A program made the position numbers and the translations under genes. Below are positions 16,586 through 25,479 of a stretch of 32,612 nucleotides of DNA, in pieces. The notes beneath the pieces were generated by a model that was not told the DNA's origin, did no database searches, and worked only from the letters and a program-made list of their open reading frames with translations. Source of the DNA: Bizionia sp. (lineage in GTDB: Bacteria > Bacteroidota > Bacteroidia > Flavobacteriales > Flavobacteriaceae); assembly GCA_020631395.1 (NCBI GenBank), contig JAHDHI010000057.1:1-32612 (forward strand), given 5' to 3'. Position 1 is the first letter of the stretch, and every line of letters begins with the position of its first letter.

Positions 16586-17338
16586 ATGAAAACACAGGAA
16601 ACATACATGCAAATGTCTTATATTAATGACATAATACAAAAAAACGAAATGAACACCAAACTACTTTTATTGCATAGTGCCCTAGGTACGAAAGGGCAAT
16701 TCAAGAATCTAAAAAAAATCCTGTCCAACAAATTCGACGTATATGACATGGACTTTGACGGCCATGGAGAGAGCAAGTCTGAAAAAGCATTTACGATGGA
16801 GTTGTTTACAGACAACGTCTTAGAGTTTCTAAACAAAAACAAAATGGACTCCATAAACATATTTGGATACAGCATGGGTGGCTATGTCGCCTTGAATCTC
16901 GCTTTGAAAGCTCCAGAATCTGTGAACAACATAATGACGCTAGGTACAAAATTCGACTGGACTGAAGAAACAGCAGAAAAGGAAGCCAAAATGATGAATC
17001 CAGAGAAAATAGCACTGAAAGTTCCTGCTTTTGCCAATAGTCTGGATGCAATGCACAGTTCCAACGACTGGAAGGAAGTCCTCAACAAGACGGCAAAAAT
17101 GGTATGCGACTTGGGAGCTGGCAAAAAGATACCAACAAAGGCATTGGAACGCATCAGCCACAATGTGCTAATTGGAGTTGGTAGTGAGGATAGGATGGTA
17201 AGTGTAGAAGAATCTCGAAAAAGTGCTGAGGCCATTCCAAATGGAAGGCTGAAAGTCATTGACGGTTTTCAACACCAAATAGAGAAAGTAGATCAAGCCT
17301 TGCTTGCATCTTACATAGAAGATTTTTTAATGAACTAA
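16586..17338 (+). CDS. alpha/beta hydrolase
   Basis: A 250-residue alpha/beta-fold hydrolase. The nucleophile elbow GYSMGG places Ser96, the acid is probably Asp202 (GSEDRMV), and the base His230 (DGFQHQIEKV). LLLLHSALGT (26-35) forms the oxyanion hole region, where HG is replaced by HS. The lid (about 120-175) is short and Lys/Met-rich. The substrate is unknown; many relatives are esterases or MenH-like lyases. I take the ATG at 16586, though the Met at residue 22 would also fit the fold. The methyltransferase gene follows after 12 bases, so they form an operon, divergent from the PEP-mutase/ada pair. Confidence 0.88.
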   Translation: MKTQETYMQMSYINDIIQKNEMNTKLLLLHSALGTKGQFKNLKKILSNKFDVYDMDFDGHGESKSEKAFTMELFTDNVLEFLNKNKMDSINIFGYSMGGYVALNLALKAPESVNNIMTLGTKFDWTEETAEKEAKMMNPEKIALKVPAFANSLDAMHSSNDWKEVLNKTAKMVCDLGAGKKIPTKALERISHNVLIGVGSEDRMVSVEESRKSAEAIPNGRLKVIDGFQHQIEKVDQALLASYIEDFLMN

Positions 17339-17350
17339 GCCTCTTCAACG

Positions 17351-18211
17351 ATGAATGACAATGGCAACAACATCAAAATACATGAAACAGCATTTGTAAC
17401 ATCGATGTTTCGTGCCCTCAATGAAAATTTGAGCCAAGACTTCCATGCCAAATTATGGAATGATCCCAATGCCGAGCAATGGATGAACGATTATTTGGAA
17501 CAAGTATCGTCCGAAGAAGTTTCTACACATTGCCTAAGAAACAGATATTTTTTGGAAACAGTGAAAAATGCCATAGAAGAAAGGGATGTAGATGTTTTAA
17601 TAAATTTTGGCAGCGGATTTAGCATGTATCCCTTTTTATTGTCGGACAAATTGACCAACATAGAAATTGACAAGCCGGAAATTGTGAATTTCAAAAAAAA
17701 CCAAGTCGCCAAATGGATAGAAGTTGGAAAACTTCCAAAAAGGGATTTGCATTTTATAGGTGTGGACTTTAGTTCAAACTATGAAGATGAACTCTTTTCC
17801 AAAATCAACGACATCAAGGGAAATAGAACCTCCTTCATACTAATAGAAGGCGTCTTGTTTTTCTTGGACAGACGAGAGACCGATAGAATTTTCAATTTCT
17901 TTTCGTCACTACAATGCAATGGAGGTTACGTTGGCAGTGCTTCGTTTCAAAATTCAATAAAAGATTCGCTTGCTTTCAAGAAACTATTGGAGTTCTTCAA
18001 TAGAAAGGTTTCCAAAACGAAAGCTTCAGACTATCAAACCATAGAAGATGACTACTATAGAAATAAGGCGGGTTACGAATTAATTGATCATCAAGATTAT
18101 TTTAGCCTTTCAAAACAATATCGACACGAAGTAAAGCTAGAAAGAGAATCCATTTTAAATGAACATTTCTATTTGCTACAAAGGCAAGTAGACATGGATT
18201 TGGAAGAATAG
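17351..18211 (+). CDS. LCMT-type SAM-dependent methyltransferase
   Basis: A 286-residue class I methyltransferase that resembles the leucine carboxyl methyltransferase/PpmA-type family. Motif I reads VLINFGSGFSMYPFLL (near 84-99) and is followed by the family's IEIDKPEIVNFKKNQV, which binds the SAM ribose. ILIEGVLFFLD (near 164-174) is the post-motif strand typical of the family (EGv..yL). No signal peptide is present. In bacteria such enzymes methylate small-molecule or polyketide carboxyl groups, so the substrate is open. It sits 12 bases behind the alpha/beta hydrolase, which may act on the same compound. A terminator follows at 18223-18249. Confidence 0.83.
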   Translation: MNDNGNNIKIHETAFVTSMFRALNENLSQDFHAKLWNDPNAEQWMNDYLEQVSSEEVSTHCLRNRYFLETVKNAIEERDVDVLINFGSGFSMYPFLLSDKLTNIEIDKPEIVNFKKNQVAKWIEVGKLPKRDLHFIGVDFSSNYEDELFSKINDIKGNRTSFILIEGVLFFLDRRETDRIFNFFSSLQCNGGYVGSASFQNSIKDSLAFKKLLEFFNRKVSKTKASDYQTIEDDYYRNKAGYELIDHQDYFSLSKQYRHEVKLERESILNEHFYLLQRQVDMDLEE

Positions 18212-18222
18212 TCATAAAAACA

Positions 18223-18249
18223 AAAAAACATTCTCAATGAATGTTTTTT
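18223..18249. terminator. bidirectional terminator
   Basis: aaaaaacattc (18223-18233) pairs with gaatgtttttt (18239-18249) around tcaat. It ends the methyltransferase transcript on the plus strand and can also end the small membrane protein gene from the minus strand. Confidence 0.85.
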
Positions 18250-18271
18250 ATATACTGATTCAAATCGTAGA

Positions 18272-18562
18272 TTAATCTACTTCTATGATTGTTTCTGCTG
18301 GCTTGCTTTTAAAGACAAAGGTATATAACCACATCAATGAGAACGTAGGAATAACGTCCAGCATAGGCAATGCTTCTTCGATAAAGGAAATTGCAGCTGC
18401 AATTTTACCTGTTTTCCCCTTGTATAGCTTGGTCATCAAATAAGCAGAAGTTGGTGCCCAAACAATGTCAAAGGGAGGAAAAACAAAAGAAATGTACCCC
18501 ATGGCATCAAAAAGGATGCTCATTGCCAATTTCTTGTATTTGTTCGTGTTGTAAAAATTCAT
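18272..18562 (-). CDS. small membrane protein of unknown function
   Basis: A 96-residue protein with about three hydrophobic segments (near 20-42, 56-68 and 70-86) and a basic N-terminus (MNFYNTNKYKKLAM). FDAMGYISFVFPPFDIVWAPTSAYLMTKLYKG is the most distinctive part, and it ends acidic (ETIIEVD). I do not recognise a named family, though similar short membrane proteins are frequent in flavobacteria. It lies 54 bases past the folE stop, separated by the inverted repeat at 18600-18637, so it may or may not share that transcript. Confidence 0.75.
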   Translation of the reverse strand: MNFYNTNKYKKLAMSILFDAMGYISFVFPPFDIVWAPTSAYLMTKLYKGKTGKIAAAISFIEEALPMLDVIPTFSLMWLYTFVFKSKPAETIIEVD

Positions 18563-18599
18563 TTTGTAATAATTGTTTAATATACTCCATACAAAGCAA

Positions 18600-18637
18600 A
18601 TAACGTTCCAAAAAAATTATGACAAATTGGACGTTAT
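18600..18637 (-). terminator. inverted repeat overlapping the folE stop codon
   Basis: ataacgttccaa (18600-18611) pairs with ttggacgttat (18627-18637) with a one-base bulge. The TAA of folE (18619-18617) lies in the loop. On the minus strand the stem is followed only by TTGCTTTG, so it is a weak terminator at best and might instead slow or protect the message end. Confidence 0.4.
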
Positions 18638-19213
18638 CAGCTTTAGGAACTCTGTCCGTGTTTCAATGTTTTCAAAGGCTCCCCTAAAACCAGAAGTCGT
18701 CGTTGTCGAATTTTGTTTTTGCACGCCTCTCATCATCATACACATGTGAGACGCTTCTATGACCACTGCAACTCCCTCTGGTTTCAATGTATTGTTGATG
18801 CAATCCAATATTTGCTCTGTTAATCGCTCTTGTACTTGCAAACGCCTGGCAAAGACATCCACTATTCTTGGTATTTTACTTAGACCTACGATATGTCCAT
18901 TGGGAATGTAAGCTATGTGTGCCTTGCCAAAGAAAGGCAAAATATGGTGCTCGCAAAGAGAATACAACTCTATGTCCTTCACGATGACCATTTCATTGTA
19001 AGATTCCTTGAACATTGCTCCTTTCAATATTTCAGCTGCATCTTGTTCATAGCCCTGGGTTAGAAACTGCATGGCCTTGGCAGCTCTTTCCGGTGTCTTT
19101 ATCAACCCATCACGCTTTGTATCTTCACCTAAATCTTCAATAATGCTTTTGTAACGATCCTTCACATCGTCCGTCACCTTCATATTATATTCTTCAAATT
19201 GTTTATATGGCAT
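18617..19213 (-). CDS. folE: GTP cyclohydrolase I
   Basis: A 198-residue type I GTP cyclohydrolase, which makes dihydroneopterin triphosphate from GTP, the first step of folate and pterin synthesis. Zinc ligands are Cys87 and His90 in [11 protein letters not shown] and Cys158 in [13 protein letters not shown]. The GTP-binding signature [28 protein letters not shown] is intact. The frame can begin at a TTG two codons earlier, but the ATG at 19213 lies two bases past the msrA stop (TGAaaATG) and is the natural start. So it is cotranscribed with msrA. No other folate genes are in the window. Confidence 0.96.
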   Translation of the reverse strand: MPYKQFEEYNMKVTDDVKDRYKSIIEDLGEDTKRDGLIKTPERAAKAMQFLTQGYEQDAAEILKGAMFKESYNEMVIVKDIELYSLCEHHILPFFGKAHIAYIPNGHIVGLSKIPRIVDVFARRLQVQERLTEQILDCINNTLKPEGVAVVIEASHMCMMMRGVQKQNSTTTTSGFRGAFENIETRTEFLKLITSNLS

Positions 19214-19215
19214 TT

Positions 19216-19770
19216 TCAAATTGTTTTTTCTTTTAGCTTGTCGCTATAATGTGTTTTTAATTTATTGATTTTTGGGTCTATCACAAATTGACAATAGGAT
19301 TGTTCCTTGTTTCTTTCATAATAGTCTTTATGATCTTCTTCTGCAATGTAGAATGTATCCAAAGGAGTCACTTCTGTCACTATTTTGGAAGAAAACACTT
19401 TTTCCTGTTCCAACAAGGCTATAAAATCCATCGCTTTCTGTCTTTGTTCTTCAGAATGGTAAAAAATAGCAGACCTGTATTGCGTGCCTACATCGTATCC
19501 TTGCCTATTTAAAGTTGTTGGGTCATGAGTTGCAAAAAAAATTTCCAACAATACATCAAAAGAAACCACCGAAGGATTGAAATGAATTTGTATGCCTTCC
19601 GCATGCCCTGTCCTGCCTTGGCATACCTCTCTATAAGGTGGATTTTTTATATGTCCTCCCGTATACCCAGAAACGACCTTGTATACTCCTTCTACCCTAT
19701 TGAAGACGGCTTCGGTACACCAAAAGCATCCATTTGCCAAGGTTGCAATTTCTGTATTTTCGAATTTCAT
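19216..19770 (-). CDS. msrA: peptide-methionine (S)-S-oxide reductase
   Basis: A 184-residue MsrA, which reduces the S-epimer of methionine sulfoxide in proteins and as free amino acid. The catalytic motif GCFWC holds Cys15 as nucleophile with Cys18, and Cys162 in [11 protein letters not shown] may serve as resolving cysteine. [24 protein letters not shown] and [27 protein letters not shown] are all family signatures. No signal peptide is present, so it is cytoplasmic. Start at the ATG at 19770 follows a -7 box at 19785-19792. folE starts two bases after its stop, so the two are translated from one message. Confidence 0.96.
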   Translation of the reverse strand: MKFENTEIATLANGCFWCTEAVFNRVEGVYKVVSGYTGGHIKNPPYREVCQGRTGHAEGIQIHFNPSVVSFDVLLEIFFATHDPTTLNRQGYDVGTQYRSAIFYHSEEQRQKAMDFIALLEQEKVFSSKIVTEVTPLDTFYIAEEDHKDYYERNKEQSYCQFVIDPKINKLKTHYSDKLKEKTI

Positions 19771-19784
19771 ACTGTAAATTTAGT

Positions 19785-19792
19785 CAAAAATA
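19785..19792 (-). promoter_or_regulatory. -7 element for msrA-folE
   Basis: On the minus strand TATTTTTG matches TAnnTTTG. It predicts a very short leader of about 10 bases before the msrA ATG. No good TTG box is seen upstream. Confidence 0.4.
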
Positions 19793-19870
19793 AGTCCATT
19801 TTAACAGTATCACCTTACACCTGAGGCTTTTTTTAACTTTAAATTATGAAAAAAAACTTAGGGACAGAAG

Positions 19871-19878
19871 TAGCTTTG
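19871..19878 (+). promoter_or_regulatory. -7 element for the DUF5916 gene
   Basis: TAGCTTTG matches TAnnTTTG and would give a leader of about 60 bases. The -33 part is not convincing. Confidence 0.35.
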
Positions 19879-19947
19879 CAATGTAAATCTGTAACAACCA
19901 AAAAAATAACGAGTCTATACTCTATCAATCATTAATCATCTAATCGA

Positions 19948-22389
19948 ATGAAGGACTTATCGCTTTTTACCATTGCATTATTACTATGCATTGCTGTGCA
20001 TGCCCAAGATAAAAAAACATACAACATTGAAAGGACGAATACTCCACCTACCATAGATGGGGTTTTAAACGATGCTGTTTGGGAAACGGCACAAGTTGCC
20101 ACAGATTTTGTTCAGTTTAGACCAGATGTTGGAAATCAGCTTCCAGAAAACAAGAAGACAACGGTAAAAATGGCCTATAATGACGATGCCATTTTTATTT
20201 CTGCATACTTGAAAGATGATCCAGAAAATATGATGCGTCAATTTACCCAACGTGACAACTTCGGACAATCTGATTTTTTCGGAATCATTTTCAATCCAAA
20301 CAACGATGCACAAAACGACACCGAATTTTTCGTGTTCAGTTCAGGAACACAAGCCGATGCAGTAGCTAATCCGAGCAATGGAGAAGATTTTGGTTGGAAT
20401 GCCGTATGGGAAAGTGCCGTACAGGTCGTGGATGATGGATGGGTCGTTGAAGTAAAGATACCTTACAGCGCATTGCGTTTCACTCAACAAGAAGAACCAA
20501 CTTGGGGAATCCAATTTCATCGCCATTTTAGAAAAAACCGTTCCCAATATACTTGGAGCCCTTTGGATCCAACAAAAGGTAACATTGGTTTGTACAATGC
20601 AGAATTGAAAGGCTTGAGGAATTTACAACCTCCAACTCGATTGAGCTTTTATCCTTTTGCCTCTGCGGTCGTCGACAAATTCGATGGAGAAACCAATGAA
20701 GATTACAACTTTGGTCTAGACATTAAATACGGAATTACAGAAAACATCACATTGGATGCTACTCTAATACCAGACTTTAGCCAAGCTGCCTTCGACAATG
20801 TAGAATTGAACTTGGGGCCTTTCGAACAACGTTTTTCAGAACAACGCCAATTCTTTACAGAGGGAGTCGATTTGTTTGGAAAAGGGAACTTGTTCTATTC
20901 CAGACGTATTGGCAGTGGTCCCACTGGAAGCGTGGATTTGGAAGACAACGAACAAATAGACGGGGATTACCCAATAAAAGTGAACACTTTAAACGCTGTA
21001 AAGGTTTCCGGCCGAACAAAAAATGGATTGGGAATTGGTTTCTTCAATGCCATAACCGAGAAAACCGAGGCAAATGTAATAAACACAGACACTGGTGAGA
21101 AACGTAGTGAGGTCGTGGAGCCGTTGGCCAACTACAACATCCTTGTTCTCGATCAGCAATTCAATAAAAATTCATCAGTAAGTCTAATTAACACGAATGT
21201 TACCAGAAGTGGCCATTTTAGGGATGCCAACGTCACTGGATTGCTTTTGGATTTAATAAACAAGAAGAACACCTATGGTTTGGTTGCTGAAGCAAAAATG
21301 AGCACATTGAACCTTGTAGATGGCAACAAAAATGGATTTAGCAGTCGTTTCGGTTTTGGAAAGAACAGTGGTAAATACAGATTTTCCGTAGAACACGAAC
21401 TGGCCGATAAAAAGTATGACATAAATGACATGGGAATCTTGTTTCGAAACAACTATAGTTCGTTCAGGGCAAATGGCAACTATCGTATTTTTGAACCTAC
21501 AAAGACATTGAATGAATTTAGAATAAATGTAAATGCCAATGTAAACTATCTTTACAAGCCAAACACCTATACTGGTAAGAACTTCAACACCAACTTCTTT
21601 GCCGTACACAAAAAGAGTTTGATGGCTTTTGGTGGCTTTTTGGGAGTAAGACCAGGAAAGCAATACGATTTTTTTGGCCCAAGAGAAGATGGTCGATACT
21701 TTATTTCTGAAGATTGGATAAACGGAAACATGTGGATGTCCTCGGATTACAACAAGACGTTGGCTTTGGACGCTAGGATTGGTTATGAGACCCTATTTGA
21801 AAAAGGGAGGGACTATTCCAGTTACTTCTTTCGTTTGGCCCCTCGTTTGAAGCTGAAAGACAAATTTGTAATGACATACTCCTTTGAGTATGATACAGAA
21901 CTGAAAGAACGCGGCTACATAATAACCAACGATTCTGACATCATCTACGGGCAACGAGATCAAATTACCATAGAGAACAGCATATCTGCAAATTACAATT
22001 TCAACTCGTTTCATGGCCTCGTATTGAGTTTTAGAAACTATTGGGCCTCCGTACAATATGAAAATGAACTGTTTGCCTTGGAAGAAAATGGTCGCTTGAG
22101 CAAAGATGACAACTATACGAAAGGAGATGTTTCAGATCCCGATGTCAATTTTAGCACTTGGAATTTGAATTTAACCTATTCTTGGCAATTTGCTCCTGGT
22201 AGCCAGTTTACTGCACAATACAGAAATCGTATTTTTAATTCCAATGGCAATGGTACGCAAAGTTACAATGATAGCCTAAGTGATTTGTTCAATGAACCGA
22301 TTGGGCACACGTTTTCATTGAGAATGGTCTATTTCATTGATTACAACAACGTTAAGAACGTATTTAAAAATAAATCTAAAATCATATAA
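19948..22389 (+). CDS. DUF5916 outer-membrane protein with CBM9-like domain
   Basis: An 813-residue secreted protein. The signal peptide MKDLSLFTIALLLCIAVHAQ is followed by a CBM9-like beta-sandwich (about 28-225: TPPTIDGVLNDAVWETA, TVKMAYNDDAIFISAYLKD, GWVVEVKIPYSALRF). The long remainder is the DUF5916 region, opening RLSFYPFASAVVDKF, with FTEGVDLFGKGNLFYSRRIG and alternating beta strands ending HTFSLRMVYFIDYNNV. The pattern suits an outer-membrane beta-barrel whose periplasmic or surface domain binds a carbohydrate-like ligand. No activity is established for the family. It stands alone; the next gene begins 51 bases on with its own promoter. Confidence 0.88.
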   Translation: MKDLSLFTIALLLCIAVHAQDKKTYNIERTNTPPTIDGVLNDAVWETAQVATDFVQFRPDVGNQLPENKKTTVKMAYNDDAIFISAYLKDDPENMMRQFTQRDNFGQSDFFGIIFNPNNDAQNDTEFFVFSSGTQADAVANPSNGEDFGWNAVWESAVQVVDDGWVVEVKIPYSALRFTQQEEPTWGIQFHRHFRKNRSQYTWSPLDPTKGNIGLYNAELKGLRNLQPPTRLSFYPFASAVVDKFDGETNEDYNFGLDIKYGITENITLDATLIPDFSQAAFDNVELNLGPFEQRFSEQRQFFTEGVDLFGKGNLFYSRRIGSGPTGSVDLEDNEQIDGDYPIKVNTLNAVKVSGRTKNGLGIGFFNAITEKTEANVINTDTGEKRSEVVEPLANYNILVLDQQFNKNSSVSLINTNVTRSGHFRDANVTGLLLDLINKKNTYGLVAEAKMSTLNLVDGNKNGFSSRFGFGKNSGKYRFSVEHELADKKYDINDMGILFRNNYSSFRANGNYRIFEPTKTLNEFRINVNANVNYLYKPNTYTGKNFNTNFFAVHKKSLMAFGGFLGVRPGKQYDFFGPREDGRYFISEDWINGNMWMSSDYNKTLALDARIGYETLFEKGRDYSSYFFRLAPRLKLKDKFVMTYSFEYDTELKERGYIITNDSDIIYGQRDQITIENSISANYNFNSFHGLVLSFRNYWASVQYENELFALEENGRLSKDDNYTKGDVSDPDVNFSTWNLNLTYSWQFAPGSQFTAQYRNRIFNSNGNGTQSYNDSLSDLFNEPIGHTFSLRMVYFIDYNNVKNVFKNKSKII

Positions 22390-22392
22390 AAG

Positions 22393-22422
22393 TTGTGCAT
22401 TTACGACTAAAGTAGTACTTTG
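22393..22422 (+). promoter_or_regulatory. promoter of the LolD-like ATPase gene
   Basis: TTG (22393-22395) is followed after 20 bases by TACTTTG (22416-22422), one base short of TAnnTTTG. It lies in the 51-base gap and predicts a leader of about 12 bases. Confidence 0.5.
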
Positions 22423-22440
22423 AGACTTTAATATTTTAGA

Positions 22441-23106
22441 ATGATCAAAGCAGAAAACATTCATAAGTACTATGACGATTTACACGTACTCAAAGGAGTA
22501 AACGTGCACATAAAAAAAGGAGAGATCGTTTCTGTCGTTGGAGCTTCAGGAGCTGGTAAGACCACTCTTTTGCAAATTTTGGGAACCTTGGACAAGATTT
22601 CCAAAAGCAACCAAGGCGCTCTAGTGATAAATGGAAAGGACATAAATGCGCTATCAGAAAAGGGACTAGCCCAATTTAGGAACGAACATATTGGCTTTAT
22701 CTTTCAGTTTCATCAACTGTTACCTGAATTTACTGCTTTAGAAAACGTTTGCATTCCTGCTTTCATAAAAAAAACACCTAAAGCCAAAGCTGAAAAACGA
22801 GCAAAGGAGCTATTGGACTTCTTAGACTTGTCTCATCGCTATGACCACAAACCAAACGAGTTATCTGGAGGAGAGCAACAGCGTGTGGCCGTAGCACGTG
22901 CATTGATAAATAACCCTGAATTGATTTTTGCAGATGAACCATCAGGAAATTTGGATAGTGAAAGTGCGGAAAACCTTCATAATCTTTTTTTTAAACTGCG
23001 AGATCAGTTTGGACAAACCTTTGTTATCGTTACCCACAATGAAGAATTGGCAAATTTGGCGGATAGAAAGCTTACAATGGTGGATGGAAAGATCGTATCC
23101 TCATAA
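22441..23106 (+). CDS. ABC transporter ATPase, LolD-like
   Basis: A 221-residue ATP-binding subunit. Walker A is GASGAGKT (34-41), Gln89 is the Q-loop, the signature is [10 protein letters not shown] (141-150), Walker B LIFADEP (161-167) and the H-switch His199. The sequence groups with LolD/MacB-type ATPases: a short form with [16 protein letters not shown] before the signature and SGNLDSESA after Walker B. LolD drives release of lipoproteins from the inner membrane, but no LolC/E permease is next to it, so partner and cargo are uncertain. The CPBP protease gene follows 27 bases on and may be cotranscribed. Confidence 0.9.
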   Translation: MIKAENIHKYYDDLHVLKGVNVHIKKGEIVSVVGASGAGKTTLLQILGTLDKISKSNQGALVINGKDINALSEKGLAQFRNEHIGFIFQFHQLLPEFTALENVCIPAFIKKTPKAKAEKRAKELLDFLDLSHRYDHKPNELSGGEQQRVAVARALINNPELIFADEPSGNLDSESAENLHNLFFKLRDQFGQTFVIVTHNEELANLADRKLTMVDGKIVSS

Positions 23107-23133
23107 TTCATCTTTCCCCCTTTTACATAATCT

Positions 23134-23682
23134 ATGATTTCTACCTATAACTCCATTTTAAAATATTTAAGACATCCTTTTTACGAACCCATTGTGGGGC
23201 TTTCAATAGGTGACAAGCTCAAAACTGTCGGTCATGCACTCGTCATTTGTTTTATTTTTGTTTTCATCTCCGCAATACCCATTTACATCATAGGTGAAAC
23301 AAACATTATAGATTTAGAGGAACACGCCACATCCCAACTATTTGAAAATTACTCTCCAATCGTAATTCTTTTTTTAGCAGCCATAGTGGCTCCCATAATG
23401 GAGGAACTCATATTTAGGGCGCCATTGTATTTATTTCGAAAAGTTAAAAAGAACTTTAAATACATATTTTATGGGGTTGCCTTGATCTTTGGCTTCATTC
23501 ATATTTCCAATTATGACATCACGACCACGTCACTGTTGCTTTCTCCCCTATTGGTAGCTCCCCAGATCATTGCAGGATTGATACTTGGATATGTAAGAAT
23601 TCGCTTGGGATTGCCATACTCCATCTTGCTTCATTCTATGTTTAATGGTTTGGCGATTATTCCCAGCGTTTTGTTTATGTAG
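23134..23682 (+). CDS. CPBP family intramembrane metalloprotease
   Basis: A 182-residue membrane protein of the CPBP (Rce1/ABI) family. The catalytic motif EExxxR is Glu90, Glu91 and Arg95 (MEELIFRAP), FxxxH is Phe119 and His123, and HxxxN is His167 and Asn171 (LLHSMFNGLAI). About five hydrophobic segments are visible. All motifs of an active family member are present. Bacterial members process prenylated or other membrane substrates, or act in bacteriocin immunity, and the substrate here is unknown. The LolD-like ATPase gene lies immediately upstream. Confidence 0.88.
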   Translation: MISTYNSILKYLRHPFYEPIVGLSIGDKLKTVGHALVICFIFVFISAIPIYIIGETNIIDLEEHATSQLFENYSPIVILFLAAIVAPIMEELIFRAPLYLFRKVKKNFKYIFYGVALIFGFIHISNYDITTTSLLLSPLLVAPQIIAGLILGYVRIRLGLPYSILLHSMFNGLAIIPSVLFM

Positions 23683-23775
23683 ATTTTATTTTCCAAGATT
23701 CCCCATCACATTTGTGAGGCAATCTGCAAATAAAAAACAATTTGTAAATTCGTTCAAACAAACCAAACTCGACCA

Positions 23776-25479
23776 ATGCTTCTAATACTCCTTTCTTGGA
23801 TTTTTATTTTTATGACGACACTAATTGTCGGTGTTTCCATAAAGCAGTTTCTAAGACTATATGATTTGGATGTCGTGGCTACTTTATTTCTCGGTCTTTT
23901 TGGGATTACGCTATTTACCGGATTCTGGGCAATCTTCCTTGCAGTGAACGAAACATTTCAAATTATGCTGCTATTGATGTCATGTCTCTTATTATACGAT
24001 AACAAGGCTGCAATAACGCAAGAATTAATGGGGTTAAAGTCCAACTTTGCAAACCTATCCCTATTTTTCAAAGGCATTTTCATTGTTTTGTTGATACTGT
24101 CCTTGGCTCAATGTGCTTCTCCCTCATTTGTCATAGACAACGAGTCTTACTATATACAGACCATAAAATGGCTCAACAACCATGGTTTTGTTAAAGGCCT
24201 AACCAACTTGCATGTATTTTTGGGGCAAACATCAGGTTGGCACATACTGCAAAGTGCATTTAACTTTAGTTTCATCTACAACGCTCTTAATGACATTAGT
24301 GGCTTTTGCTTGTTGCTTGGTAATTTTTATGCCATCGTTAGATTGAATACTTATATGAAAGCTTCAAAAAAGGACGATGTAGATCTCATTGTTGGCTTGT
24401 TTCCTTTGTTTAATGTGTTTTTCTTCCAATTTATTGGAGCGCCTTCTGCTGATATCGCCATTTATGTGGTTTCGTTGCTTGTTTTTCATCATTTCATCAA
24501 ATGTTTTTTAACATATGACAGGGTTACCTTTTTAACTGTCGTCATCTTATCCATTTTTGCGGCACTCATCAAGCTTACCGGATCGTTTTTATTCATACTT
24601 TCGATTGTTCTTTGTGTCAAATACTATTCAAAGGCAAAGAAAACGGCATCAGTACTCTCTTTAACAGGGGCTTTGACCCTCCTATTGATTGTAATTAAAA
24701 ACACAATAGTCACTGGAAATGTTTTCTATCCATTTGCTGGCATTGAAAGTTTAAGCACTAGCTGGAGTCTTCCTAAGGCGGTTACCACATACATGTCAAA
24801 CTATTCCAAGGCTAGTGCTTTTGGACTGACGTATGAAGCCTATGAGAATGCATCAATGCTTGAATTGTTCAAAAACTGGTTATCATTGCCAAAGTTACAC
24901 GGCATTTTAAACAAATCCATGGTATTGCTTTTGGTGGTATTCCCCTTTGCCATTTGGAAATTGAAAAGCAAAAAAGCATTGTACCTCATTTATGGTTTGT
25001 CGCTCTTTACCCTTTTAATCTTGTTTTCCATATCTCCACAATATCGTTTTTTCTTTCCCTATTTCATATTGCAACTACTGGTATGCATTTCTCTCTTTTT
25101 AAAACGAAAACTACTTATAAAATTAGCATTTGGCTTTGCAGTGATCTCTACCTCCATCCCTCTGCTTCATCCTATGGACAATTCTAGTTTGACGAATACG
25201 AGATATCATGAGTCTTCAAGTACGTTTTCCATTGATCATTTGATATTGCCCAGCAAGAATACTCGATTTAGCACTAATTTTGAAACTATCTCCATAGGAA
25301 ACTTAGAATTGAATGCTCCAACAGAAATTGACTTCTTTTGGGGTACTGGTGATATTCCCTTGCCAGCATTGAACGAACAACAACTCGATTATTTTAGCAC
25401 TTATTTCAACATAATCCCTCAACAAAAAGGAGAAACATTGAAAGAAGGGTTTTATTCAAAAAATTTATTAGATGAATAG
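23776..25479 (+). CDS. polytopic membrane protein, LIC_10190-like
   Basis: A 567-residue inner-membrane protein with roughly ten to twelve hydrophobic segments. It begins MLLILLSWIFIFMTTLIVG and contains ASPSFVIDNESYYIQTIKWLNNHG (near 113-136), a soluble loop of the kind seen in GT-C-type glycosyltransferases with an acidic pair after the first membrane segments (Asp/Glu here). It ends in an extracytoplasmic tail of about 100 residues. I recall the LIC_10190 membrane-protein family, found in Bacteroidota and Leptospira, as the nearest match, with moderate certainty. A role in cell-surface polysaccharide is inference. Its stop overlaps the next gene by eight bases (ATGAATAG), so the two are translationally coupled. 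Confidence 0.72.
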   Translation: MLLILLSWIFIFMTTLIVGVSIKQFLRLYDLDVVATLFLGLFGITLFTGFWAIFLAVNETFQIMLLLMSCLLLYDNKAAITQELMGLKSNFANLSLFFKGIFIVLLILSLAQCASPSFVIDNESYYIQTIKWLNNHGFVKGLTNLHVFLGQTSGWHILQSAFNFSFIYNALNDISGFCLLLGNFYAIVRLNTYMKASKKDDVDLIVGLFPLFNVFFFQFIGAPSADIAIYVVSLLVFHHFIKCFLTYDRVTFLTVVILSIFAALIKLTGSFLFILSIVLCVKYYSKAKKTASVLSLTGALTLLLIVIKNTIVTGNVFYPFAGIESLSTSWSLPKAVTTYMSNYSKASAFGLTYEAYENASMLELFKNWLSLPKLHGILNKSMVLLLVVFPFAIWKLKSKKALYLIYGLSLFTLLILFSISPQYRFFFPYFILQLLVCISLFLKRKLLIKLAFGFAVISTSIPLLHPMDNSSLTNTRYHESSSTFSIDHLILPSKNTRFSTNFETISIGNLELNAPTEIDFFWGTGDIPLPALNEQQLDYFSTYFNIIPQQKGETLKEGFYSKNLLDE

